Origin: Opeltia flavorubescens
Lineage: Eukaryota > Ascomycota > Lecanoromycetes > Teloschistales > Teloschistaceae
Assembly: GCA_000442125.1 (NCBI GenBank)
Contig: KE546973.1
Location: forward strand, 372,001-436,000
Direction: 5' to 3'
Length of the DNA stretch: 64,000 nt
Position numbers and translations under genes: made by a program. This document shows, piece by piece, positions 1 to 11,661 of the stretch. The notes under the pieces were generated by a model, which saw only the letters and a list, made by a program, of their open reading frames with translations, was not told the origin of the DNA and did not search any database. Each line of letters begins with the position of its first letter. Position 1 is the stretch's first letter.

Positions 1-42
1 CTTGCGTTTGAGCAGAATCTTATGTATTCAGGCACTTACTAG

Positions 43-1064
43 GCAAGAAGTCATGGAACGTCTATAATCAGGCGAATATCGACAAAGTCAAGCGCGATGA
101 AGCCGCTGCTGCTGCCCAAGAGGCAGCGGAAGAGCAACGCATGCAGGAGGTTGATGCTGAACGCCGAATACAACTGCTTCGGGGAATCAAGCCTGAATCT
201 ATTACAGCAATCCCGACCACTACAGATCAAGTAGATGAGCATGATCAAACCTTGCACAAGAGAGAGCGCAAGCGGCGGAGGATAGCAGGCGAGGATGACA
301 CTACGCGAGACATTCGATATGCTCGCGAAGATCAAGCTGCGGTGCCAGCAAAGTCGGAACTTCAGCTCAAATCTACGAAAAGCAGCGATGCTCCGCTCAT
401 GGATCGTCGAGGCCACATTGATCTCTTCCCAATGGACGGCTTGAAGCGTAACGCCCCGAAGAACGCCGAAGTAGAAGCGGAGAAAGCGAAGAAAAGGAAG
501 GAATTCGAAGATCAGTATACCATGCGCTTCTCAAATGCTGCTGGCTTCAAGCAATCAATTGGCGAGAAACCTTGGTATCATTCATCCGTAATAATCCAGG
601 AAAGAACCACCGAGCTTCCTCCAAAGGATGTCTGGGGAAACGAGGATCCGAGAAGGAAGGAGCGAGAGAAGTTGAGGGCAGCGGCTGATGACCCCATGGC
701 CATGATTCAGAAGGGTGTATCTCAGCTCCGTCAGGTCGAGAAAGAGAAGGAAGAATGGCGTAGGGAAAGGGATCAAGAAACTAGAGATTTAGACATTCAC
801 TACAAACGGAGGAAACACAAATCACGTCTTAAGCACAAGGAAGAAGAGTTAGAAGGCTTTAGTCTCGATGCAGCAGCTGTTGGTGATAACGATAGAAAGG
901 CCAACAAGTCAAAACACCGACATCATCATCGGCATAAACATCGAAGCAGGAGCCNTCGGAGCCGCGGCAGCCGAGAAGGATCTAAGCGACTCCATAGCCA
1001 TCACAGAGGTAGAGAAGCTTACTTCCACCCTCGGTTCGGGCCGAGAAGCGAGTTCTCTCGATGA
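43..1064 (+). CDS. LENG1-like CIR_N domain protein (5' exon outside window)
   Basis: This is the 3' part of a gene whose first exon lies upstream of the window. An acceptor (ACTAG) at 41-42 opens the visible exon, which starts within a Gly codon and reads KKSWNVYNQANIDKVKRDEA, the signature of the CIR_N domain found in LENG1 and in splicing-associated Cir1/Cwc25-type proteins. The rest is highly charged and mostly alpha-helical by composition, ending in a His/Arg/Ser-rich tail typical of nuclear RNA-processing factors. A role in or near the spliceosome is inferred from the family only. An ambiguous base at 955 falls in the basic tail; the current frame stops at 1062-1064, while a neighbouring frame stays open to 1098, so the last 35 residues are uncertain. 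Confidence 0.8.
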
Positions 1065-1861
1065 TTACAGTAGTCAGCGGAGAGAAATCATGTCATGACC
1101 ATATCTCAGTCCTCCCTTCTGACTAACGTGCCTATTTGATCTAAGATGCCAGAAGCGAGAGCGATCGGAGCTTACGGAACAGTACCCTCGTTCGAACTGG
1201 ATGATCACTGCGAGTCATACTTTAGAATGCTTGATAAAAGCATGCGTCATCGTGCAGTGGATGCCGGGAAAAAAACCCTCAAGCATGGTAGGGTTGTGCA
1301 GGTCCTCACGCAGCTTTCTAAGGCTGCTTTGCAAATCGTCAAGTATCACATTGTATCGCATGGGACTTGCATGGATTGCAACATTCGCTAACATCAAGTC
1401 CCCAATTACCCACGAAGTATTCCAGCAGCGCAGCAGGCTCTGCACCATGCCACTAATGCGCGCACAAGGTAAATATCCAAGAATCATTGATATGGTGTCA
1501 ATGAGTGTGAAAGGATTTTTGCGAAGTCGACAATAATTGCGATTGAATTATGTTACTAGAACATATGGCCATAGCGCTGTGTCTTATTCTGTCTTTGGTG
1601 CAAAACATTTCCTTCTTGGTGATACTTTGATTCCGGAAAGCCCAATCTCTGTTGTTCATTGGTGTTATTCAGCTGTTGTATTGAATTAGTCATGTATAGT
1701 GGTCACGTGGCTCACTTGGAAGTCCGAGGATCATACCCAAATGGGAAAACTTGCTCAATCGGACTCACCACACGACGACTGTCAAACATGAGCCCCTCTT
1801 TTGAGTCTAGTCACGGATTTAAGTCCGATGTCACGAAGGAATATAACCCGTTGACTGAACC
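1065..1861. other. Intergenic, upstream of the copper transporter gene
   Basis: No gene is recognised here. Short open frames at 1146-1391 and 1201-1536 overlap each other in different frames and resemble nothing I know. The 3' half must contain the promoter of the copper transporter; a near match to the yeast copper element (CTTGCTCA) lies at 1750-1757. Confidence 0.5.
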
Positions 1862-2799
1862 ATGGATTCGATGGACATGGCGCCTGGTACTTCCACGATG
1901 GTGATGTCTCCTACCATGGCAAGCATGACAGGCTTGGCAACGTCTACTGGTACGGCGGCTGCTTCAACGGGCATGTCGGGGATGGGTGGAATGGGTAGTA
2001 TGGGTGGTGGCTCTGCCTGCAAGATTTCTGTCAGTCTTTTGCTCAATTACTCAAGAGTGATGTACTTGAAGCTAATGGGCCGTTTCCCGCATATAGATGC
2101 TTTGGAATTGGTACACAATTGATTCTTGCTTCCTCTCTCGGACATGGCATATCACCTCCAAAGGCATGTTTGCAGGATCCTGCATTGGGGTCATTTGCCT
2201 GGTCATCTGTCTTGAAGGTCTCCGACGAGCGCAGCGGGAATACGATGCGTACTTGGTGAGGCAGTATCACATGGAAAACATTCAGGTTCGTCGCCAGCCT
2301 TTCAAGATTCCCGATTACTTCCACTCTCGATGAGTCCTGGAGGCGTTGTCTAACATCTGACGGTAGGCCCGCGCCTCACCTCACGAAAGTATATCGGAAA
2401 ATGGAGACATCGAAGCGAACAGTAATGGCAAAAATGGAATCAATCAGATATCCATCGTACCGAAGTCGAGCGACTCGGCATGCGCATCTATCACGAAGCC
2501 TCAGCGTCTCGTACCGACCGCGCTTCAACAGGCTATCCGTGCTTTGTTCCACATGTTGCAATTTGCGGTTGCATACTTCATCATGTTGCTCGCGATGTAT
2601 TACAACGGATACATCATCATTTGCATCTTCATCGGAGCATATCTAGGATCCTTCATGTTCTCATGGGAGGGGATCCATATCAGTGATGCGTAAGGAACCT
2701 ATTCTTTGACGGCATAATACATCTAGGTATGTGGCAGAGGCTAACAATGATGGATGAAACAGAACTACTCAACGAGACAGTACTGGCTGCTGTGGTTAG
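1862..2799 (+). CDS. CTR-family high-affinity copper transporter
   Basis: Exons 1862-2029, 2097-2285, 2367-2689 and 2763-2799 join in phase to a 238-residue protein. CTR proteins form trimers that carry Cu(I) into the cytosol across the plasma or vacuolar membrane. The N-terminus is Met-rich (MDSMDMAPG at the start, later GMGGMGSMGG) as expected for extracellular copper capture. Exon 2 begins MLWNWYTIDSCFLS and carries the first membrane helix. Exon 3 has the second and third helices with the diagnostic MxxxM (MLLAM) and GxxxG (GAYLG) motifs. The tiny fourth exon supplies the tail DATTQRDSTGCCG, whose terminal Cys pair fits the family's cytosolic copper-handing motif. The resemblance is closest to Ctr2/Ctr3-type fungal proteins. 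Confidence 0.9.
2038..2045 (+). promoter_or_regulatory. TTTGCTCA copper-element-like site in intron 1
   Basis: The octamer equals the Mac1-type copper response element known upstream of yeast CTR1. Here it sits inside intron 1 of the copper transporter, so it may be chance; an octamer is expected about once or twice per strand pair in a window of this size. Confidence 0.2.
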
Positions 2800-3360
2800 A
2801 AAGCGAACTTGGCAATGAAACGGATGGACCACGTGTGTCTCGGAACGGATCATCTTGCTTCCATGATCTGATGTCCTTAACTGCGCACATCGATACGTCC
2901 AAAAGAAAATACCTACGAACGAGACTGGAGCTGTGCAGCCAGCGACACAAACATCATGATTGAAATGAACAGGTTCCAAAACAGGATTATACCCGGGAGC
3001 AATTGAGAGCTAGAAAATAGGGGAAAGGGCGGCCTTGTATTGTAGTAGCTTTTATCAGCAGTTGCTTTACTTCCAATTCAAGTATGACCACTCGTACTTT
3101 CTTTGATACTTATGCCATTTCCATCATGACGTATTGTTAAATGCCGCGATCTTTCTTTGCCAGTGACATCCTTCGTCAATTCCATGTTAGGAATTACGAG
3201 CAAAGGAAGGGTCTCGGGAGAAAAGGAGTTCAGCTCCGTTAATCCAGACCTCGGCTCAAACATCCCTGTCTCTGATCTCATCCCACGCGCTCAACGCATA
3301 TTTGACATCCTGAGCTTCTTGTTTTCCTTCGAATACCTTTCCCACCCTCTCACCTCCGTC
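2800..3360. other. Intergenic between copper transporter and carnitine carrier
   Basis: No gene recognised. It holds the terminator of the copper transporter and the promoter and leader of the carnitine carrier. The carrier frame is open upstream to 3157, but the usual family start and the Ser-rich leader favour the ATG at 3361. Confidence 0.5.
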
Positions 3361-4540
3361 ATGCCCTCCTCTGCGACCTCTCCCTCTTCCTCCTCCAGCA
3401 GCTCCATTGTCCCCTCCCTCCCCTCGAAAGATGATCTCCCCTCAAAAGAAAAGGTCGCAGCCGAAGTCGTCGAAACCACAAAATCATCCTTCGCGTCCGG
3501 CATCCGGTCATTCGCCGCAGGCGGAGTCGGCGGTGTCTGTGCCGTAGTCGTCGGCCATCCATTCGATCTGGTAAAAGTGCGGTTACAAACCGCGGAGAAG
3601 GGGGTATATTCAGGTGCCATCGATGTGGTTCGGAGAACAATTGCAAGGGAGGGTTTGATGAGGGTATGTCCCTAATTGATACAATCCCCTCAGCATTAAA
3701 AGAACAATCTCGTATGGAATTGATGTATGCAGTAGGGTCTCTACGCGGGTGTCTCCGCGCCCCTCGTGGGTGTAACGCCCATGTGTACGTTGCCCTCCTT
3801 CCCTTTCCTTCCCCTTCTCCACTGCCATACTCACTGTATCCAACTAACAATGAAAAATCACAGTCGCCGTCTCCTTCTGGGGCTTCGACGTCGGGAAATC
3901 CCTCGTCCGGACCTTCTCCCCCTCCACCTCTCCCACCACCCCCTTCACAATCACCCAGATCTCAGCCGCAGGCTTCTTCTCCGCAATCCCCATGACCATA
4001 ATAACCGCACCCTTCGAGCGCGTAAAAGTCCTCCTGCAAATCCAAGGCCAGAAACACCTTGCCCCCGGCCAAAAACCAAAATACGCGGGCGGAGTGGACG
4101 TAGTGAGGCAATTATACGCGGAAGGCGGGATAAGGTCCGTGTTCAGGGGAAGCGCGATGACTCTCGCGAGGGACGGGCCGGGGAGCGCGGCATATTTCGC
4201 CACGTATGAGTATGTGAAGAGGAAATTGACCCCCAGAGATAGCGAGGGAAACTTATCCGGGGAGTTGAGCTTGACGGCTGTGATGACGGCGGGTGGGGCG
4301 GCGGGGGTGGCGATGTGGATTCCGGTTTTCCCCATTGATACTGTGAAGAGTCGATTGCAGAGTGCGGAAGGGAGACCGACGATTGGCGGGGTGATAGGGG
4401 GGTTGTGGAGGGGAGGGGGGTTCAGGGCTTTTTTCCCGGGGATTGGGCCGGCGATGGCGAGGGCGGTGCCGGCGAATGCGGCGACTTTCCTGGGGGTGGA
4501 GGTGGCGCATAAGGCTATGGATAGGATGTTTGGGGGGTGA
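3361..4540 (+). CDS. Mitochondrial carnitine/acylcarnitine carrier
   Basis: Exons 3361-3663, 3736-3784 and 3864-4540 give a 342-residue SLC25 carrier. The three repeats each carry the signature: HPFDLVKVRLQ, APFERVKVLLQIQ and FPIDTVKSRLQ. The second variant (Glu in place of Asp, followed by QIQGQ) together with GVTPMFAVSFWGFDVGK is typical of the carnitine/acylcarnitine translocase (yeast Crc1, Aspergillus AcuH, human SLC25A20). It exchanges acylcarnitine, including acetylcarnitine, for carnitine across the inner mitochondrial membrane, linking peroxisomal or cytosolic acyl units to mitochondrial oxidation. The N-terminus has a Ser-rich extension of about 60 residues before the first repeat. 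The middle exon is only 49 bases. Confidence 0.93.
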
Positions 4541-4974
4541 AGTTTGGGGCTGCATGGTGTGAGGGAGGGAGAAGGGGGGAGTTGATAGCTTCCACTGCAT
4601 TGGAGGCATGGGAGGTTACGTTTTCAAGTACATATTCGAGCTGGGACCCCGATCCAGGAGACTTATATGAACACGATTCACGTGTAAAACAAGGCAGGGC
4701 TAGACAGATTATACATTCGTAGCATACATTATACTCCAAGCCGCTTTGCCAACCGTGCCCTCCATGCACCTATACCCGCCAACAGCAAGCCCATTACAAG
4801 ACGCCACAACCCCTTGCTCGTAAAAAAGCCATTTGACATAAGCTCACTCACCCAGAGATACAAATCTAATCCGCCGGAACGCCACCCAGCCATGTGGATT
4901 TGCCTTTTGTGCTGACGTCCAAGCTATATACACCTATCCATCACAAGCCAATCTACTTTAGCCATTATGTTAAC
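4541..4974. other. Convergent intergenic region
   Basis: This stretch lies between the 3' ends of the carnitine carrier (plus) and RAD6 (minus). No open frame of interest was seen; it should hold both polyadenylation regions. Confidence 0.5.
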
Positions 4975-5632
4975 TCAATCCTCCCAGCTCTTCTCCACCG
5001 TCTCCTTGACTCGTTTGGTGTATTCGCGGCGGTTGTCTTTGTATAGATTGGATGCTTCGACGTTGGCCGGGGAGGAGGTATTGGGATCGTTGAGTAGACT
5101 ATCAGACAAAAAGAAATCCAGATCAGCAATCCATCCATATCCAAGCTTTGAGTTTGCCTTACCTCTGGATACTCGTCAAGACGGCCGCCACGTCATACGT
5201 TGGACTCCACCGGTTCTGTAATATGTCGAGACAAAGTTCGCCGGTACCGTAGACGTTGGGGTGGAACATCTGGGAGATGAACTTAACTCCGGGAGGTTTG
5301 TTAGGGTATTGTTCTTCGAAGTGCATAACTAGTCGGAAGGTGCCGTCTTCGAAGGGGGTGTCTGCTGGCCCGATGATGACGGCGTTCCTATAGGTAGATA
5401 GGACGTCAATCATTTGGACTAGGTATCAAGACAATGATTGCTACCGGATTGGTAGAATCGTACCATGTCATTACATTGTCTGCTATTGGGGAGGCGGAGA
5501 CACCGGCTGGAGGGTCAGTTTGCATTCGCTGTGGAGGAGACCAGTTAGCCTCTAGATGTTTTAAGGAACGCAATAAACTAGAAAGCTCACCTTGAAATCC
5601 CGCATAAGACGACGGCGTGCGGAGGTAGACAT
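4975..5632 (-). CDS. RAD6: Ubiquitin-conjugating enzyme E2 Rad6
   Basis: Four exons on the minus strand (5632-5591, 5528-5464, 5387-5163, 5098-4975) give exactly 151 residues, the length usual for filamentous-fungal Rad6. The protein opens [20 protein letters not shown] and carries the E2 core with the HPN motif ([10 protein letters not shown]) and the catalytic Cys88 in GELCLDILQ. It ends KSWED without the long acidic tail of Saccharomyces Rad6, as in other filamentous ascomycetes. Known roles are histone H2B monoubiquitination with Bre1, PCNA ubiquitination with Rad18 in DNA damage tolerance, and N-end-rule degradation with Ubr1. All splice junctions are GT-AG. Confidence 0.96.
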
Positions 5633-6268
5633 GGTGCTTGGTAATGACTGTTGACAGACTGATTTGAGGCGAGGGAGATTGGGCGAATTATAGGAAAAAG
5701 GGACCCTCTAGACCCCTTATGACCTGTGCTCCTGAAGCTCCGAAAGTAAGTCACTAGCTCTTTGCTGATCGGATATGGTTTGCTGAACAGATGTGGATCT
5801 TTTGAGATGAAGCATGCGGGCAGCCACCGCGATGGATATCGACGCTAAAATCCGATGGCGGCCACGGTCTGATTTCCCATTCCGGGTACGCGGAAAACCC
5901 TAGCCCTCGGCTGCACTTCATTTCCGCGTGGCCAACTCGGGTCGAATGGTTGGACTTTGGAGAGACTCCATGAGCATGACTCTGAAAAGGGGGACCGTGC
6001 TGTGCAGAGAGAACCAGATTCCGGAGATCTTCGTGGAATCCAGATCTTCAAAATCGATGCAATGCACAAGCCACGGCCCATCAAACCTTTTCGGAGCTTT
6101 TGGCACGCGCTTGATGACCTGTCAATGTACGTCAACCCCACACTACCGATGTCATACCTGCTTGTGTCAACCTCCACCAACACTTTAGATCCTGGACTTT
6201 GTCTATCGTAAGCGAGAGCCGCAGGATCTATATTGAATACAACCTCTGTGGCGGCGGAGCTAGTCCAG
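5633..6268. other. Divergent promoter region between RAD6 and the thiolase
   Basis: The two genes are transcribed away from each other, so this 0.64 kb contains both promoters. Short antisense frames at 5845-6339 overlap the thiolase start and match no family I know. Confidence 0.5.
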
Positions 6269-7668
<1,400 letters not shown>

Positions 7669-8659
7669 GTACTGGACGTCATGCTGCATAGTTTAATTCG
7701 CATAATCTTGTATATATTTCCGCTCCTGGCAGTCTTCATCACCCAAGATCTGATCAGGATCAACTTTCATTTCCTCTGAAGCTATAGTGTTCGTACTTTG
7801 GGGAGATCTGCAGAAGCTGTCACACAACATCTTAGTTCCTGCAAGGTCAAATAGCGGCCGATCTCTGCGTGAACACCACGTGGAATAGGGGGCTGAAATC
7901 CACTGCGTCATTACGCCATGGTCTGGACTGGCCATGTTTGGCTTCTCCTCTTCTTGTTACCTCTATGAGGCCCCCAGATGCAGCAAAGCAGCGCTACTAT
8001 AGCTATAGAATGCCAACCTATTCGATACCCGGTTTTTCGATTTGGGGCTTCCATGCATGGCTGGTGGACTTGTTTCAAATCATATTGTGCAACCAAGAGT
8101 ATTGCCAGAATGTTCTCGACTATACCTTCTTAATTAAACACCTAGTACCATGCGGGGACCTCCTCGGGTCCTTATTTGTAATATTGTAATCTGCAAGCAC
8201 CCATACACTCGAAAATGCCAATTTCACTACTGCTCAGGTTCTCAAATTCTTTCATCATCCGTGATAAAGGTGTAGATGCTACGTATTTAAGACGCTCTCT
8301 ATCAACACAAGGTTCGCCAGTCTATTCCTTCGTGCCGTTCTGGGTCAAGGTGGCAACCTCACGTGAAAAGAGCCGGATCTCTAGAGGAAAAGTGGATGAC
8401 GATACAAGTGATCGAGAGGCGAGATGGTACTTAGATTAAGAATACAGGAGTACGTATAAGGTTGACACGAAGCAGGACAGCTTTGAAAGCTTACCGAACG
8501 GACGACTGCTCTACTTGAGGGTTATTGGAAGATGTCTGAATAACCCAGAAACTTATTCCGCTATCATTTCATATGACAGTTTTAATTTTGGTTCTTTCAT
8601 CCTATGCTATCGGACCGTACTAAGTCTTGGGCTCAAGTATATCCAACAATTTCATGCCC
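7669..8659. other. Convergent intergenic, about 1 kb
   Basis: It lies between the 3' ends of the thiolase (plus) and the protease gene (minus). Open frames at 7869-8189 and 8215-8439 have no recognisable domain and no supporting splice pattern; I do not call a gene. Confidence 0.45.
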
Positions 8660-9808
8660 TCATCTTCTTCGCAAAACCCACCAATTGCCCAAACCGTTGG
8701 GAAGTGCCCATGACTCCCATTCCACATCGACCGCACCTACGGCAAGCAACAGCGACTGCGGATCCACCTGGAGCTGATTCTGAAGCTGGGGTGGGTTGCC
8801 GAATCCAGCACCTACCCCACTAGTATTGAGCACAGAGACCACCACCTCTTCGTCAGGCACAGGAGCGGCGCCGGGGATAAGCATCACTCCCGGCGAACCG
8901 GAAAGACCCGGACTTGTCTCAACCATACGTTCGTCCCATGTGACAGTAGCGTTGTTGGTCAGGACTGCTCCTGGCGCATTGACGAAATTCTTCGTGACTT
9001 GGACGGGCCCAAAGTTAGCAACATCAGCACCGATAGCTCCTGCCGGCCGAACGCCGCAAATGTAGAAACCAGCGAGGTTGGCGTATCGATTGATCATGCC
9101 TGGATAGCCTGCCACGACGAAGCGCTGATTCCACTGAGCGACCGGGCCGGGTGGAGCTGGTACTAATGGTGTGGGAGGCAGTGCAGCGACACGGGGCGCA
9201 ACACTCCAGAACTCAGGTGGGATGTTGGAATTTGCAATGTGTAGCGCAGCCCCATCGTTCCGGAGGTCATCGACGCTGTTGAGATAGCCGGCCATGACGG
9301 AAACTCTATCCACCCATCCGGTGAAGACATTCGGCCCCAGCGCTGCAACCACAAAGATCGTATCGGCTCGAGCTGACTCCATCGAAGCCATACTGGTGAT
9401 GATGCCTGCATCGTTATGCTGGTAAACACGATTCACGAAGTTATGAGCAGCCGTGAGCAGATACTGAGCAGGAGCACCAGCAGGGTGTGCAGCGCGGACA
9501 AACGAAGCAGTTGCCTGTGTCCATGTGGCTTTTAGCCTTACTCCGACGTTAGGTGCCCTGCCTGGCTCATCTGAGGCATTGGAAAGGTTCCGCGTAAAGA
9601 TGCGGACAACCCAGCGCCAGTGCGGATACAACTCGGGTGGACATTTGAAAGATCGGGCCGCGCTGTTGGTGGCATCGTTGAAGTTGACACCGTTCTGCGC
9701 CAGGTACTCTCCCCATGTTGGAGGCGGGTTAGGAAGAGTCCTGGTGGGCCAGGTATAGGCCCCTCTAGCGATCCCGCTGATTGCGGGCTCAGAATATGGT
9801 GTAGCCAT
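8660..9808 (-). CDS. Trypsin-fold serine peptidase, no visible signal peptide
   Basis: A single exon encodes 382 residues. Trypsin-fold landmarks are visible: YLLTAAHNF with the likely catalytic His122, RNDGAAL with a plausible Asp185, and SPGLSGSPGV with the nucleophile Ser303 in a GxSGxP context. This pattern is nearest to the bacterial-like S1B/glutamyl-endopeptidase type proteins scattered in fungi. The N-terminus (MATPYSEPAISGIARGAYTW) is not hydrophobic, so unlike most fungal trypsins it lacks an evident secretion signal. The substrate is unknown. The Asp assignment is the weakest member of the triad. Next upstream on the other strand is a 1.85 kb gene-free stretch and then an orphan gene. 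Confidence 0.75.
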   Translation of the reverse strand: MATPYSEPAISGIARGAYTWPTRTLPNPPPTWGEYLAQNGVNFNDATNSAARSFKCPPELYPHWRWVVRIFTRNLSNASDEPGRAPNVGVRLKATWTQATASFVRAAHPAGAPAQYLLTAAHNFVNRVYQHNDAGIITSMASMESARADTIFVVAALGPNVFTGWVDRVSVMAGYLNSVDDLRNDGAALHIANSNIPPEFWSVAPRVAALPPTPLVPAPPGPVAQWNQRFVVAGYPGMINRYANLAGFYICGVRPAGAIGADVANFGPVQVTKNFVNAPGAVLTNNATVTWDERMVETSPGLSGSPGVMLIPGAAPVPDEEVVVSVLNTSGVGAGFGNPPQLQNQLQVDPQSLLLAVGAVDVEWESWALPNGLGNWWVLRRR

Positions 9809-11661
9809 GCTTGTATCGAGAAGCTTTTCAAACCTTAGGGGAAAAGATGCTCTTAGCTACCATTACGGACCGGAGAGTACGGAGGGCAGATTGCTTGTTG
9901 GTAGAGTAGTTGGATGGTTACAAAGAGCGTACGATCTTTTATGACTTCGACTGAGGGAGGACCGATTTATTTGCACGGGCATGCGAGCCCGATCTTACAG
10001 CGTGGCTGCATGATCAGTGTGAACGGTCAAATCGAAATACAGGAATGGATCTTGCTTACATTTACATAGATCTGCGACACACGTTTAAGCTGTAGGAACG
10101 CCATGGCATCAAGACAGGCTTGTGAGGCGATTCAATTGGATCTGACATTGATCAAAAGACAAGAAGACAGGCAGTGGGTGGTTTTCTCGTATGAGAAGGA
10201 GGCATAGTTGGCCGTAGTACTCATGCCGCATGTCATGGGAATTGACAAATGCATTGCTAGGATTGGTGAAAGCAACTGAGGGAAGAGCTCATGGCTGGCT
10301 GAAAAGATAAAGACAGGGGATTGATGGCTTGATGCATCGTATCGATGTACCCGAAATGCTTCACTAGAGCGACTTGGGATAACAGATCGTCATGGGTAGC
10401 TTGCTGCATGATATTGTGACGCTACAAGTAGGTCCGCCCTCGCAAATCTCTCCTGTTACCATCTGTTGATGCTTAGCAGAAGTTTGAGGCGAGGACTTTA
10501 TCCTTTTTGGGGTGGGAATTACTTCTTGGACCTTCCTCATGGAGACAATACAGAAGTAGCTAATCAAATTGGGGCTAGACTTGATTCCTAGATCAGACGT
10601 CAAACACGGGCGTGGCTGGCGGCTTAAGGAAAGCTTTACAATTCTCCGTCTATAGATGATCCAGCATCAGCAATGTCCGATCTGATCGATCGTCACGAAT
10701 CTAGCTGCATGAGAATACGCAGACCTCGTATACTAGTAATCATTTCTCGAACAATGGGCGTGGCTGGCTGAGCACGTTAGCATCACCGCAGCATGGAAAA
10801 CATTGCCGTGCTAATGATGACCATTGATGGTGTCCTGGCATCTGATAATGACAACCTATCCTTTATTGGTCATTGACATTATTCACTGTGGCGTCGGTTT
10901 TACTCATCGAACACGAAGAATTGTGTACGCATGACCAGCTCAGTCCGGCCGTTGTTTTCTTCCCGATAGACAGCGGGATGTCAAGCTATCCCAGATACAT
11001 TGGTGTTGTAGTGCTCCATACTTTGGCTCAACGAGGAGATTGGCATGCTTTACGGAAGACTATGTACAGGCTGCGAACAGGATCCCGTATCAGCTTGTGG
11101 ATGCATGTTCTATCAATCACCTCGATGGAATTACATCCAATACGTCGTCTACAACGGCTCACTAGCTGGTGGAATATGGCTTTCAATCAAGTTACTACGC
11201 TCTTGGTGTGCATATCCCCCTCACGGGCGCTATTCCCCGGAGTGTACTCTACCTGGCATCTGCGGGTGTGATTGTGGACACGAACAGGCCGATCCCCCCT
11301 CACTTTCTTCCGAATTCGAGGTTCTCGCGTATCTAGGGAGCTAGTCTGAGGACGAGGCTTCTTGATANATGAACTAGTTTCAATCTCAGCCAGCCTCTTG
11401 CCATGTCAGCAACCTCTCGAATCGGATCTCAACGCTGTCCATCTTGAGTCCAGATCAACCCATTTCCTCATTGCTACATTGCACGTCCCACCTCCTGTTG
11501 GGCTATTACTACGGTACATTTCGCTGTCCATAAATTCAAAAAAGCGGGCTACCCAGTTCACTGCTGTTCCTCCGATATTTGCAGCATTACATACTAAGAA
11601 ATCAATCCCTGGGTTGGAGAATTCACCCGCAGTCCTTAGATAGTAGGAGACATAACTCACT
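9809..11661. other. Gene-poor stretch between divergent protease and orphan genes
   Basis: No gene can be supported in this 1.85 kb. Two overlapping plus-strand frames at 10873-11271 and 11045-11344 look protein-like in places (Cys-rich, Trp/Tyr-rich) but match nothing. A 13-base direct repeat GGGCGTGGCTGGC occurs at 10608-10620 and 10756-10768. A single ambiguous base is at 11368. Confidence 0.4.

Noticed and set aside
2401-2686. Open frames overlapping exon 3 of the copper transporter
   Set aside because: They are other-frame readings of a well-supported CTR exon with helix motifs and a conserved tail.
10873-11344. Two overlapping protein-like frames in the gene-poor stretch
   Set aside because: No domain, no consistent start or splice signals, and the two frames contradict each other.
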